Below are positions 51,722 to 63,682 of a DNA stretch of 64,000 bases, in pieces (the stretch's first letter is position 1; every line of letters starts with the position of its first letter). Source of the DNA: Maritimibacter fusiformis (lineage in GTDB: Bacteria > Pseudomonadota > Alphaproteobacteria > Rhodobacterales > Rhodobacteraceae); the NCBI RefSeq assembly GCF_008086115.1, contig NZ_VSIY01000003.1:248001-312000 (forward strand). Direction: 5' to 3'. The notes under the pieces were generated by a model. That model had not been told where the DNA came from. It did not search any database and saw nothing but the letters and a program-made list of their open reading frames with translations. The position numbers and the translations under genes were made by a program.

Positions 51722-52119
51722 GCCCCGGTGCCTTCGAGGTATTTGCGAAGCTGTTTTTCCAGCCTCGCCAGCCGGTCCGACGCCCGGTCGATATCGCCGC
51801 GAAGGTCGCGCATTTCCAGCAGGATGGCGCGCGCGTCCTGGGTCATCACCGGCTCGACCCCCGGCGGGTCGACACCCTCGCCCTCGCCGTTCAGAAGCCA
51901 CATCAGCGACACGTTCAATAGCCCGGCCATCATCTGCAGCCGGTTGGCGCGCGGCTCGGAAATGTCGTTTTCCCAGGCCACCACGGTCTTGAGCTTGACC
52001 CCAAGCCGCCGCGCCAGATCCTTCTGGCTCAGCCCCGCGCCATCGCGCGCCGCCGCCAGCCGGTCGCCGAAGGTGGCGCGTTCTTCCGAAAACCAGCCGT
52101 CCGTCGCATCGTCGTTCAT
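51718..52119 (-). CDS. XRE-family transcriptional regulator
   Basis: The 133-residue protein has an XRE helix-turn-helix (FGDRLAAARDGAGLSQKDLA to VVAWENDISEPRANRLQM) and a C-terminal coiled-coil-like segment (LLEMRDLRGDIDRASDRLAR). It precedes sdhE in the same transcript. The target genes are unknown; the aspartate aminotransferase gene is divergent, 80 nt away. Confidence 0.84.
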   Translation of the reverse strand: MNDDATDGWFSEERATFGDRLAAARDGAGLSQKDLARRLGVKLKTVVAWENDISEPRANRLQMMAGLLNVSLMWLLNGEGEGVDPPGVEPVMTQDARAILLEMRDLRGDIDRASDRLARLEKQLRKYLEGTGA

Positions 52120-52163
52120 CTTGGCCCCCGTTGCCGCTTGATCGCCTCACGGGGCGACCCTAG

Positions 52164-53402
<1,239 letters not shown>

Positions 53403-53479
53403 ACTGGCGCCGCGCGCTGTTGACCCGTCCGGCGCGGGCGGGTCACATGGGCGTATAAAGAAAAAGAATTGAGCAGCGT

Positions 53480-53884
53480 ATGACCACCGAATTGCCCGAA
53501 TACTATTTCCGTGTCCGCGAAAACGGCGCCTTCGTGTTCCGCGTCGATACCGAGAACCGGCAGCGCCGCATCGAGATGGACCAGATCGCGACCGTCAACA
53601 TCAAGAACGGCGAGATCAAGCCGCATGGCGACCGCGAATTGTCGCCCGAAGACCTTGCGGTGATCGAGGACTGGATGGAGGAGCGCGCCGAGGTGCTGGC
53701 CGAGCGCGACCTCGACGACATCCTGCGCACCGTCGACCACCTCAACCTGACCACCCACTGGGCGCAAAGCCGCGCCTCGGCGGAGGATCTCGAACGCATC
53801 ACCGACGCGCTGCTGCTGGCGATGCACGACCTGCGCACGGTGCTGGTGCGCAAGAAGGCCGAACGCCTGACGAATGACGGCTGA
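53480..53884 (+). CDS. conserved small protein, function unknown
   Basis: The 134-residue acidic, soluble protein (MTTELPEYYFRVRENGAFVF) has no signal or membrane segment. Its C-terminal two-thirds look helical (LSPEDLAVIEDWMEERAEVL and onward). It overlaps the DUF817 gene by 11 nt, indicating a shared transcript. I do not recognise the family. Confidence 0.7.
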   Translation: MTTELPEYYFRVRENGAFVFRVDTENRQRRIEMDQIATVNIKNGEIKPHGDRELSPEDLAVIEDWMEERAEVLAERDLDDILRTVDHLNLTTHWAQSRASAEDLERITDALLLAMHDLRTVLVRKKAERLTNDG

Positions 53885-54779
53885 TCCGGCCGCGACACGC
53901 ACCACCCGAAGTCTCGAACAGCGGCTGGGCGCAAGGGTCCGCGCCCGCCTGCCCGGACCTGTCGGCACCTTCACGCTGTTCGTGCTGAAACAGGGGTGGG
54001 CGGCGCTGTTCGGCGGGCTGATGCTGGCGGGTATCCTTCTGACCCGCGCGATCTGGTCGCCCGACTGGGCGCTGGCGCGCTATGACGCGCTGGTGCTCTA
54101 CGCGGTCGGGCTGCAGGTGGCGTTCCTGACGCTCCGGCTGGAAACCTGGGCCGAGGCGCGGGTGATCGTGCTGTTTCACCTGACCGGCACCGCGATGGAG
54201 CTGTTCAAGGTGCAGGCGGGCAGTTGGGCCTACCCCGAGGCGGGGCTGCTCAAGCTCATGGGCGTGCCGCTGTTTTCCGGGTTCATGTATGCCGCGGTCG
54301 GCAGCTACATGGCGCGGGTGATCCGCATCTTCGACATGCGCTTCACACCCTACCCGCCGCTCTGGACCACCTTCGCGCTGGCCGCGGCGATCTATGTCAA
54401 TTTCTTCGCGCATCATTTCCTGCCCGACATCCGGCTGGCCCTGTTCGCCGCCACCGTGCCGATGTTCGGGCGCACCCGGGTCTGGTATCGGATCGACCGG
54501 CTGCACTGGATGCCGCTGCCGCTGGCGGCGTTGTTCTCGGCGCTGGCGCTGTGGCTGGCCGAGAATGTCGGCACCAACACCGGCACCTGGGTCTATGCCG
54601 GGGCGGGCGCGGTCGAACTGGTGAGTTTCGCCAAGATCGGCAGTTGGTATCTGCTGCTCTACGTCAGCTTCGTCACCGTGACGCTGGTGTCGCGCGACGC
54701 GCTTGGCGGCCCGCGCCCTACAGAAACCCCCGCCACATCAGCGCCGCCGCCACCAGCACGGCGACGATCACCAGGTTGA
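53874..54779 (+). CDS. DUF817-family integral membrane protein
   Basis: The 301-residue protein has about eight membrane helices and the DUF817 signature stretches MELFKVQAGSWAYPEAGLL, KLMGVPLFSGFMYAAVGSYM and YVNFFAHHFLPDIR, with conserved acidic and aromatic residues at helix ends. The function of DUF817 is unknown. It shares the transcript with the preceding small gene. The last 20 residues (PTETPATSAPPPPARRRSPG) overlap the convergent gene ending at 54718. Confidence 0.85.
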   Translation: MTADPAATRTTRSLEQRLGARVRARLPGPVGTFTLFVLKQGWAALFGGLMLAGILLTRAIWSPDWALARYDALVLYAVGLQVAFLTLRLETWAEARVIVLFHLTGTAMELFKVQAGSWAYPEAGLLKLMGVPLFSGFMYAAVGSYMARVIRIFDMRFTPYPPLWTTFALAAAIYVNFFAHHFLPDIRLALFAATVPMFGRTRVWYRIDRLHWMPLPLAALFSALALWLAENVGTNTGTWVYAGAGAVELVSFAKIGSWYLLLYVSFVTVTLVSRDALGGPRPTETPATSAPPPPARRRSPG

Positions 54780-55080
54780 GCGCGTTCTGCGTCAGCCACG
54801 ACAGCGCCATCTGCCGGGTCCGGTCGCCCGGGTCGATGGTCTTGAGGTGCCGCTCGACAAAGGCCTGCCCCTTGTCGATCCGCGCCCAGTCGATCTGCGA
54901 GGCGAGCTTGGGGTTCTGCTGCATCCGCCGGGCCAGCGCGATATACTCGGCCTCGTCGCGCACCCGGCGCGGCAACAGCCGACCGGCCCTGGCCAGCTTG
55001 GCCTCGTAGTCCGGGCCGCGAATGCCCAGGCGGCCCTCGAGCAAATCCGCCAGCCGGGCGGCGCGCTGATCCAGATCCAT
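54718..55080 (-). CDS. small membrane-anchored protein, function unknown
   Basis: The 120-residue protein ends with a single membrane helix (LNLVIVAVLVAAALMW) and has a charged, helical N-terminal part (AARLADLLEGRLGIRGPDYE). The tail-anchored topology is unusual. It is convergent with the DUF817 gene, overlapping its 3' end by 62 bp. Nothing links it to a known family. Confidence 0.6.
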   Translation of the reverse strand: MDLDQRAARLADLLEGRLGIRGPDYEAKLARAGRLLPRRVRDEAEYIALARRMQQNPKLASQIDWARIDKGQAFVERHLKTIDPGDRTRQMALSWLTQNALNLVIVAVLVAAALMWRGFL

Positions 55081-55165
55081 TGTCCCCCCGGATGATGCCC
55101 GGAATTTTGCGCCAGACTAACCGCCCCCCCTTTCCGCCGCAACGCCCGGGGCTTATCTAGCCGGC

Positions 55166-55924
55166 ATGCTCGCGACCCAGACATTCGGCGACGATGACCG
55201 CCGCCCGCCCATCCTGATCGTCCACGGCCTGTTCGGCTCGGGCCGCAACTGGGGCGTGATCGCCAAACGGCTGGCCGATGCCCGCCGCGTCGTCACCGTC
55301 GACATGCGCAACCACGGCGACAGTTTCCACGCCGACAGCCAGAGCTATGCCGACATGGCCGGCGACCTCGATCATGTGATCGCGGAGATCGGCGGGCGTG
55401 CCGACGTGATCGGGCATTCGATGGGCGGCAAGGCGGCGATGGTGCTGGCGCTGGAGCGGCCCGAACGGCTGCGCCGGTTGGTCGTCGCGGACATCGCCCC
55501 GGTCGCCTATGACCACAGCCAGTCGGGCCTGATCGCCGCGATGCAGCGCCTCGACCTTGGCCCGGTCGAGACCCGCGGCGATGCCGACCGGGCGCTCGCG
55601 GAGGATATCGAGACCGCTTCGGTGCGTGCCTTCCTGTTGCAATCGCTCGACGTGAAGGCGCGGCGCTGGCGGCTGAACCTCGAGGTGCTCGACCGCGAGA
55701 TGACGCGAATCACCGGTTTCCCCGATGTTTCCGGCCAGTTCGACGGCCCGGCGCTGTTTCTGGCCGGGGCGCAGTCCGATTACGTCACGCCCGAGGCGCG
55801 GCCGAAGATCAAGGCATTGTTTCCAAACGCGAAACAGGCGAAGATCCCGGGTGCCGGTCATTGGCTGCACGCCGAGAAACCGCGCGAGTTCGAGGCCGCG
55901 GTGCGGGCGTTTCTGAACGGATAG
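55166..55924 (+). CDS. alpha/beta hydrolase (YbfF-like esterase)
   Basis: The 252-residue hydrolase has HGLFGSGRNW (oxyanion region), nucleophile Ser85 in GHSMGGKAA, and the catalytic His in GAGHWLHAEKP. The overall pattern is that of YbfF-like acyl esterases. The start ATG lies 85 nt past the divergent membrane-protein gene. Physiological substrate unknown. Confidence 0.85.
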   Translation: MLATQTFGDDDRRPPILIVHGLFGSGRNWGVIAKRLADARRVVTVDMRNHGDSFHADSQSYADMAGDLDHVIAEIGGRADVIGHSMGGKAAMVLALERPERLRRLVVADIAPVAYDHSQSGLIAAMQRLDLGPVETRGDADRALAEDIETASVRAFLLQSLDVKARRWRLNLEVLDREMTRITGFPDVSGQFDGPALFLAGAQSDYVTPEARPKIKALFPNAKQAKIPGAGHWLHAEKPREFEAAVRAFLNG

Positions 55925-55933
55925 GTGCGCGCT

Positions 55934-56245
55934 TCAGTGCGTCCAGGTGCCGCGGCGGTTCGGCGCGAAGTTCTCGCCATAGCCGCCGGGCCGGATGTTG
56001 AGCGCGCGCTTGTGCGGCTCGGTCACCACCGCGTCGATGCCGTTTTCCCTGGCGAAGGCCAGCGCGGCCTCCTTGGTGGCGAAGCGCAGCTTGACCTGCG
56101 CGCGGGTATCGTCCGAACTGGTCCAGCCCATCAGCGGGTCGATCTTGCGCGGCTCGCCGGCGACCTTTTCCAGAACCCATTGTTTCGTCCGGGCCTGGCC
56201 GGAGGTCATCGCGTTGCGGGCGGGCTTGTAGATACGGGCGCGCAT
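55934..56245 (-). CDS. ETC complex I subunit, NDUFS4-like
   Basis: ATG 56245, with AGGAG six bases upstream, gives 103 residues starting [21 protein letters not shown]. The product matches the alphaproteobacterial NDUFS4-type (18 kDa) accessory subunit of NADH dehydrogenase ([19 protein letters not shown], then [13 protein letters not shown]). It is encoded away from the nuo operon, as in many Rhodobacterales. It is the only gene on this transcript and converges on the esterase gene. Confidence 0.87.
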   Translation of the reverse strand: MRARIYKPARNAMTSGQARTKQWVLEKVAGEPRKIDPLMGWTSSDDTRAQVKLRFATKEAALAFARENGIDAVVTEPHKRALNIRPGGYGENFAPNRRGTWTH

Positions 56246-56651
56246 CAGGCTCTCCTTGTGATCGCGGCTGTTATCGGAAAAGACCGGCGGCGGCGCAAGG
56301 GAAAAACCGGGGCTGCGACAGCCGGTCCGGGGGTGCTGGCGCACCGGTCGGAATGGGGGTTCGGGCGGCGATACGGCCCGGCCCATGCGGTTGCGCGCGT
56401 CACGGTCTGACGCCGGATGCGGCGCAGCGGCCCGATCGGAACGGGTGCAAGCACAGTCGACTGCCGGTCACCGGCGAGGGAGCGAGGGGTGGGGTGGGTG
56501 TTTCGCCAGGACCGGCAGCCTGTCTGCTGCTTGCCCCGTCAGACTAACGCGGGCGGGTCACCGGGTGCAACCGAAAATAACACTTAAGGTTGCGTGATTT
56601 AGTGAAACATCGCCGTTTAATTGCAAGGAATCGTTAACCGGTCGGCCCCGA
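56246..56651. other. intergenic region upstream of NDUFS4-like gene
   Basis: This 406-nt gap holds no convincing gene. The part nearest the Hint gene (about 56570-56640) is AT-richer and could contain the promoter of the NDUFS4-like gene on the minus strand. No strong -35/-10 pair stood out. Confidence 0.5.
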
Positions 56652-57593
56652 TCAGGCCGCCCGCTCGGTGCTGTCGGTCGCGGTCGCGGGCGCGGGGGCC
56701 AGAAGCGCGCCCAGCAGCCGCGCCTCGTGGCTTTTCAGCACCTCGCGCGCGGTGTCGCCATAGCGCCCGGGCAGGCTGCGCAACTCGGGAAACAGCGCCA
56801 GCACCTCGTCGCGCGTGGCCGCGTCGAACCCGTCCAGCCCGACACCGCCGGGATAGAAGCTCTCGGTCGCGCAATTCTGGCTGTAGACCGCCTGGTGGCG
56901 GTCGAACAGCAGGTGGAAATACTCGACCCGCGACACCTGGCCCCAGAGAATCGTGCGGTCGTTGATCAGGTGGCGGGCCGGCACCAGCACCTCGTCGCGC
57001 GCGAACAGAAGCTGGGTCGAGGCCCCGCCCAGAAGCAGCCGGTGCATCGGCGACACCGCAAGGTCGCGCGACGGGATGCCCGGCCCGAATGCCCCAGCGC
57101 GCAGCACCACCGGGCGCAGATCCGCATCCTGCGGCCCCAGATCCAGCCGGCGCGACCCGACCCAGCGGATCGGCTGCGGCCCGTCATCGCGGGTCAGCAC
57201 CAGGTCGCCGGGCCGCAGGTCTTCGACCCGGCGCGGCCCGCGCGGCGTTTCGATCAGCGTGCCCCGGGTGAAACAGGGCGGCTCGTCGGTGCCCTGGATG
57301 GTGATGGTGACGGTCGAGGCGCCGCCGGTCGAATTGACGTTGAACACCTCGGTCAGCGTGTCGCCGGAATCGAGCGCCTGGATCGAGGGCTGGGCATTCA
57401 GCGCCCGATAGGACCAGACCCCGTCGCGGTTGATCGTCAGCGAGCCATAGGTGCCGGTGAAGGTGCCCGGCGTCCATGCGCCCGCGTCGGAGCCGAGCCA
57501 GAAGTTGATATCGCCCGTCGCGGTCAGATAGCCGCTGCCGGAGACCGCGACATCCTCGGTGACGGTGCCGGTGGAGGGGACCGGGACGCCCAT
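56652..57593 (-). CDS. VCBS/Hint-domain protein
   Basis: The 313-residue protein has an N-terminal VCBS-type beta domain (residues about 1-105, with YGSLTINRDGVWSYRALNAQ) followed by a Hint_2 domain that starts at a cysteine in CFTRGTLIETPRGPRR. Hint_2 proteins are common in roseobacters, often exported by type I systems, with self-cleavage at the Hint cysteine suspected. No signal peptide or RTX nonapeptide repeats are seen. It contains only one lysine (Lys287, in EVLKSHEARLL). Its start overlaps the stop of the acyltransferase-like gene by one base (TGATG), so the two are coupled. Confidence 0.8.
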   Translation of the reverse strand: MGVPVPSTGTVTEDVAVSGSGYLTATGDINFWLGSDAGAWTPGTFTGTYGSLTINRDGVWSYRALNAQPSIQALDSGDTLTEVFNVNSTGGASTVTITIQGTDEPPCFTRGTLIETPRGPRRVEDLRPGDLVLTRDDGPQPIRWVGSRRLDLGPQDADLRPVVLRAGAFGPGIPSRDLAVSPMHRLLLGGASTQLLFARDEVLVPARHLINDRTILWGQVSRVEYFHLLFDRHQAVYSQNCATESFYPGGVGLDGFDAATRDEVLALFPELRSLPGRYGDTAREVLKSHEARLLGALLAPAPATATDSTERAA

Positions 57594-58111
57594 CAGGCGG
57601 CCTCACCTACGAAGTGCACCGCTTCGACCAGCCCGCGCTGGCCCCGGGTCGCATCGCCCAGCACCACCTTGCGCAGGTTGCCGTCGCGGTCGAGCCGGGC
57701 AAACCGGAACGCCCCTTCGGGCGGATGGCGGGCGATGTGGCGGGCCACCTGGCGGCCATGGCCGAACGGCGCGATCAGGTCGAGAAACCACAGGTTCGGG
57801 CCGGCGGTCCATTCCGCCTCGCCCGGCAGCACCCGGTCGTGCAGCATCCGGTCGGCGGCCTCGTCGGTCAGCCGCGCCCAGATCAGGGCCGCCGCGGTGG
57901 CGCCGTTCTCATCCTCGAAAAACCGCACGCAGCCGTGATTGACGGCCGGAAAGAACAGCCCCGCCAGCACCGACCCGCGATAGCCCCGGTGCAGCGGGCA
58001 GAACCCGGCCAGAAAACACAGCTTGCCCAGCGCGAGCAGATGCTCGTCTGTCGGCCCTTTCGGGCGGGGTGCGGCCTGCGCCCCCTTTGCCTTCGCCTTT
58101 CTGCCCGACAT
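57593..58111 (-). CDS. RTX-toxin-activating lysine acyltransferase (HlyC/RtxC family)
   Basis: The 172-residue protein resembles HlyC. The catalytic His is in FCPLHRGYRGS (His41) and the aspartate in WFLDLIAPFGHG (Asp111), corresponding to His23 and Asp92 of HlyC. The region AALIWARLTDEAADRMLHD and the tail RFARLDRDGNLRKVV also match the family order. HlyC-type enzymes transfer fatty acyl groups from acyl-ACP to internal lysines of RTX toxins. The neighbour is a VCBS/Hint protein, not an RTX toxin, so it is the candidate substrate or partner. The gene is translated first in the pair. Confidence 0.82.
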   Translation of the reverse strand: MSGRKAKAKGAQAAPRPKGPTDEHLLALGKLCFLAGFCPLHRGYRGSVLAGLFFPAVNHGCVRFFEDENGATAAALIWARLTDEAADRMLHDRVLPGEAEWTAGPNLWFLDLIAPFGHGRQVARHIARHPPEGAFRFARLDRDGNLRKVVLGDATRGQRGLVEAVHFVGEAA

Positions 58112-58463
58112 CGTTGGCGATGCCCCTTTGTTTTAACGGCAAGGTCGCGCATCCCTGCCCCCAAGTCAACATGGCCCCAAGAGGCCCGCCACCGCCTGTG
58201 GCCGCGCGGCCATGTCCGGCCGCCCCTTGCATGAGAACAAAAAGGGGTCAATTTGGGGTTAACAGGAAAATGCCCCCCCAAAAAAAATTACCCCCCTGTA
58301 AGTCACTGATCTTATTGAGGTTAGCGTACCAATATAACTCCATCTTGGGTCGTATAGTATCAATGGGTTAACATAAGAGTATACGACACAAACTAAAATT
58401 CACCTCAAGGACTATCAGATCACGCGGTTCGAACCTGCCAAGCCCAAGGCATCGCCCTGAGCC
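58112..58463. other. AT-shifted boundary region
   Basis: This 352-nt stretch marks the transition from host-like GC content to a lower-GC segment. It contains a homopolymer-rich piece (GCCCCCCCAAAAAAAATTA near 58273) and no convincing gene. The GGTTCGAACC palindrome at 58426-58435 resembles a tRNA T-loop, but no tRNA can be built around it. Confidence 0.5.
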
Positions 58464-59956
58464 CTACGCTCTTGGCCCCCAGAGCCCCCATCGCCAGAGG
58501 AGTGCCTGCGGCCCTCTTGTCAATTTCACAATCTTGCCATCACTCACTGGCAGAACTTTCTCCACGATCCCCATTGTGTCACGTTTGTTCTTCGCGGCTT
58601 TCTCGGTCTCGATTGTATCGTTCACACAAAACATCTGTGGACGGATCCAATCGTCCCGTAGAAGCCTGCGCGTCTTTGCCCTGCCTATCGGGACCTTGGT
58701 GTCAACATACGAGTACCGAATCGAACCGGGGACTGCACGTCCCAATGCAGCCGCATATTGTTGATATAGTGCGCCCGCAATGGAGAAATCATAGGGTGAT
58801 CTGAATTTATTCGGTAAGGTCGCTTCCCATGCCTCGGGGAAGTCCTTTTCTAATTGAAACATGAGCGACCTGCTGGTGGCGTAAGCGGCATGCTGAAACT
58901 TCGAAAAGCAAACACGCCCAGCTTCTCCTGCAAGAGTCTGCGGTTGTTCAATCCGGCAAGGTTGACGGCAAGTTCTTCTTCTCCCGATGTTTCATGCGGT
59001 AGGCTCACGGCATTCGAATGAAACTGAAGGGATCGACCGTATTCATCAAAAAAATTGGCAGCGGACATCGCGCTTCCGAAAAGAACATCATCGTTCAAGT
59101 AAAGGTAATTCTCGCGCAGGCCTGGAATTCGATGCAGGTTTGCTTCGATTGCATGTGAATTGAACGTGGGTAAATGGTCTTTGTCTTGAAAAATATCGCG
59201 ATGATCGACAATTGTAACATTATCCAGCAGGTCTCCAAGCACATGCGGAATTTGTCGATCAGTCACAACGTAGATGTTGCCGAGATCAACAAAGTATCGC
59301 AGCGCCGATCGTACTGAAAAAAGGAGTTCTTCATGCGATTCGTATCGGGTGGCATGATTCGAGTCGGCTGTAGTTGACTGTCGCCCCACTTGCATTTCGG
59401 ATTCTTGCTTTCGTGCCTTCCACTCTGGATCTTTGCCGTCGACCCAAGTATATACTAGATCGATTTTCCGGAGATTCGCGGCCTGTTCAACCAAGGCGTC
59501 CGCGTTACCCAGGATTGGCAGATCGACACCAAGAAAAGACACCCTCCTCAACGAGGAGAGATACGTTGTTGACGCCTCGCTCTCGACACCAGCATGCTTG
59601 CTCGACCAAACGTCTTTTTGCGAATTGTATGCACAGAATGCAATTTCAACGCCGGAGGCAGCACCATGCACCACGACCCCATTATGTGCGTGCTTTTGGT
59701 ACGCGATTGCATGATTCGCCAATTTACTAAATGGCCACAGTGTTGTTCGTTCACCCTCTATCAGCGTAAATACCCGGATATCCAGGTCAAACAGTTGCCT
59801 CAGCAGCGCTATTCTTTGAGCTTTATCGCCACAAAACCAGACTGTGGGACGCGGTGACATCACATAATCCGCCAAATAGATTTTCGCGCCGATATCCTCT
59901 GCGGTTCTAGCTAGGGCCCGGATCACCGGGGCTTGCATGTCTCGAACGGTCTGCAA
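58464..59956 (-). pseudogene. Stealth-family glycan phosphotransferase, frameshifted
   Basis: Two adjacent frames together form one Stealth-family protein. Conserved region 1 is in KIDLVYTWVDGKDPEWKARK. Region 2 runs from ELLFSVRSALRYFVDLGNIY through LPTFNSHAIEANLHRIPGLR and YLYLNDDVLFG. Regions 3-4 lie in the second frame (MFQLEKDFPEAWEATLPNKF, then FSIAGALYQQYAAALGR). The first frame ends with nonsense after AFRSF; adding one C near 58894-58896 restores FQHAAYATSRSLMFQLEK. The total length is one base short of a multiple of three. The start TTG 59956 has AAGGA six bases upstream. Stealth enzymes transfer hexose-1-phosphate in capsule or teichoic-type polymers. Base composition is well below the flanks. 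Confidence 0.78.
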
Positions 59957-60707
59957 TTCTTTTCCTTCATGCGGACAATTTCAAACTTAATCTAACAGAC
60001 AACTCAGGAAGCGTTACGGAGAACAGTCTGATTGCTGTCAGGTGGACCGGTAGCGTCGACTTCTTATTCACGGCTAGCTGTAACTTTTCATCAATGGTCC
60101 GGGGAGGCGCGTTGCCGTATCAGGAACTTCCCGAATATGGCCACTGTTCGTCGAACTTGGCAAGTCATATGGGCTATGTTGATGGCGCGGACGCCAAGTC
60201 CCCGCGGGGGCGCAACGGTCAGCGCATTGTCGTATGAAGCCCCGACATTCCCGACTGACGGGCGAATTTGGCTTCTGCCTTTCCAAGGTATTGGATACAT
60301 TAGCGGTTCATCGACAGATCTGGTGGATACAAGTTGATAATGTCGATTTCAATTCTCATAATCGGGGTGGTTGCTGCCCTCTCCCAAGGTGGTGTAACTT
60401 CACGCTTTGAACGTCTCGCAGGCATGAACAACTGCCACGGCACCTGTCCTTCGCAACGTCGCCATCCGGCTCCCGGTATCACTCGTTGTGCACTGGGAAA
60501 CGCAAGCAATTGAAACCATCTTGTTGGTCTAGGCATTGGCAGCGGCGCAGGAACGATTCGATCCGGACCGCAAGCTGTCCAGCAAAGGACAACGAAGTGA
60601 ACGATATTGATCCGTGGGGCAGTTGTTGCACTTCGTGTTACAAGGCTGCGATTACTATAATTGAAATAATGACTTATTTTTGATTTGGCAGGCAACAGGA
60701 GAATCTC
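59957..60707. other. non-coding segment of lower GC
   Basis: This 751-nt segment lies between the Stealth gene and uvrB. I see no intact gene. The composition is intermediate. A relic of a transposase may lie at 60220-60264. The uvrB ribosome site (AGGAGA at 60698-60703) is at the right end. Confidence 0.5.
60220..60264 (-). mobile_element. possible IS3-family transposase relic
   Basis: The minus strand encodes RPSVGNVGASYDNAL, close to the IS3-family OrfB motif PSVGSVGDSYDNALAE that precedes the last catalytic glutamate. Upstream residues (MYPIPWKGRSQI) are a weak match to the preceding transposase part, and the reading diverges downstream. It is at most a fragment, and no terminal inverted repeats were identified. 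Confidence 0.35.
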
Positions 60708-62861
<2,154 letters not shown>

Positions 62862-62876
62862 CATATCCAGAGGGCA

Positions 62877-62933
62877 GCGCCCGGACCGAGGGGTGGGCGA
62901 GAAGCGCCCGCCCCGTGGGGGCGGTCCGGGCGC
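62877..62933. repeat. GC-rich hairpin downstream of uvrB
   Basis: GCGCCCGGACC (62877-62887) pairs perfectly with GGTCCGGGCGC (62923-62933), with inner smaller hairpins. A copy of the first part (GCGCCCGGACCGAGG...GTGGGCG) recurs at 63683-63704. It lies 16 nt past the uvrB stop and may act as its terminator, or be a REP-like element. Confidence 0.55.
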
Positions 62934-63001
62934 TGCCCGGCGGTGCCGGGCGGGGGGGGGGGTGCGCCCCAGGAACAGGGCGTTTGGTGAACTGCTTGGT
63001 T

Positions 63002-63586
63002 TCACTCAGTGAGAGAACGAACGAAGCACTCAAGTTGAATATCCTCTCGGCGCGTCAAGACGCGCTGGGGCAGATTTGCCGTCTTCATCATTTCGTCGTA
63101 TTCCTTCTGGGACAGCGAGTTGAAGTAGGCATCGCCAACACATTGGCACTGCCGCTCAATTTCGTCCTCGGACAATTTCAAGCCTTGGGACTGAATTTGA
63201 TTTCGAATGGCGATTTGGCAGGTTTCCGCATGGCCCGCTTTCAAACTCAAGATCAATTTAGGCGATATTATCTCTTGGGAGTTTTCGCGCTCGTAACGTG
63301 CGACGGTGAAGAATGAAATGGCGAAGAATGCTGCTGAGATCACGAATACCGTCATCCAGATATCGAGAAAACTGGAACTACGTTTGAAGAGTTTCATCAA
63401 GCTTGCGACAAGTAAGGCAATCACGAAAGGAACAGTAGTGCTACCCAAAGCGATGAAGAACGGTGCCCAAGTATCAGTTCCGCCATTGGTTATGGCGTTC
63501 TAACCTTCTTTATAGACATTCAGATAGCCAAATACCGCGGTGGCCAAAATCACCGGCAATACGAGCCTCAAAATGAGATCTCTCAT
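63002..63586 (-). pseudogene. small three-helix membrane protein interrupted by an in-frame TAG
   Basis: A continuous frame runs from ATG 63586 (preceded by GGGAG six bases upstream) to the stop at 63002, broken by one TAG at 63500-63502 (codon 29). Before the TAG is a 28-residue piece with a membrane helix (LILRLVLPVILATAVFGYL). After it come two further helices (FFIALGSTTVPFVIALLVAS and LDIWMTVFVISAAFFAISFF) and a soluble tail with three cysteines. A TTG at 63448 could start the shorter 148-residue product, but lacks a clear ribosome site and would cut the second helix. Readthrough, a real nonsense mutation or a sequencing error are all possible. Function unknown. Confidence 0.65.
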
Positions 63587-63682
63587 GATCCACTCCCGCC
63601 CCCAACCACGCCAAGTCTGGTGCCCGCAACCTACGCCGGTCGATGGTTACGATCAATGCTATGGCACTATAGACCCTCCTTC

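Noticed and set aside
58426-58435. GGTTCGAACC, similar to a tRNA T-loop
   Set aside because: No acceptor, D or anticodon arm can be formed around it, so neither a tRNA nor a tRNA end is supported.
60032-60337. A 101-residue plus-strand open frame in the segment left of uvrB
   Set aside because: It has no domain, ribosome site or consistent codon use, and the same DNA carries a possible transposase relic on the other strand.
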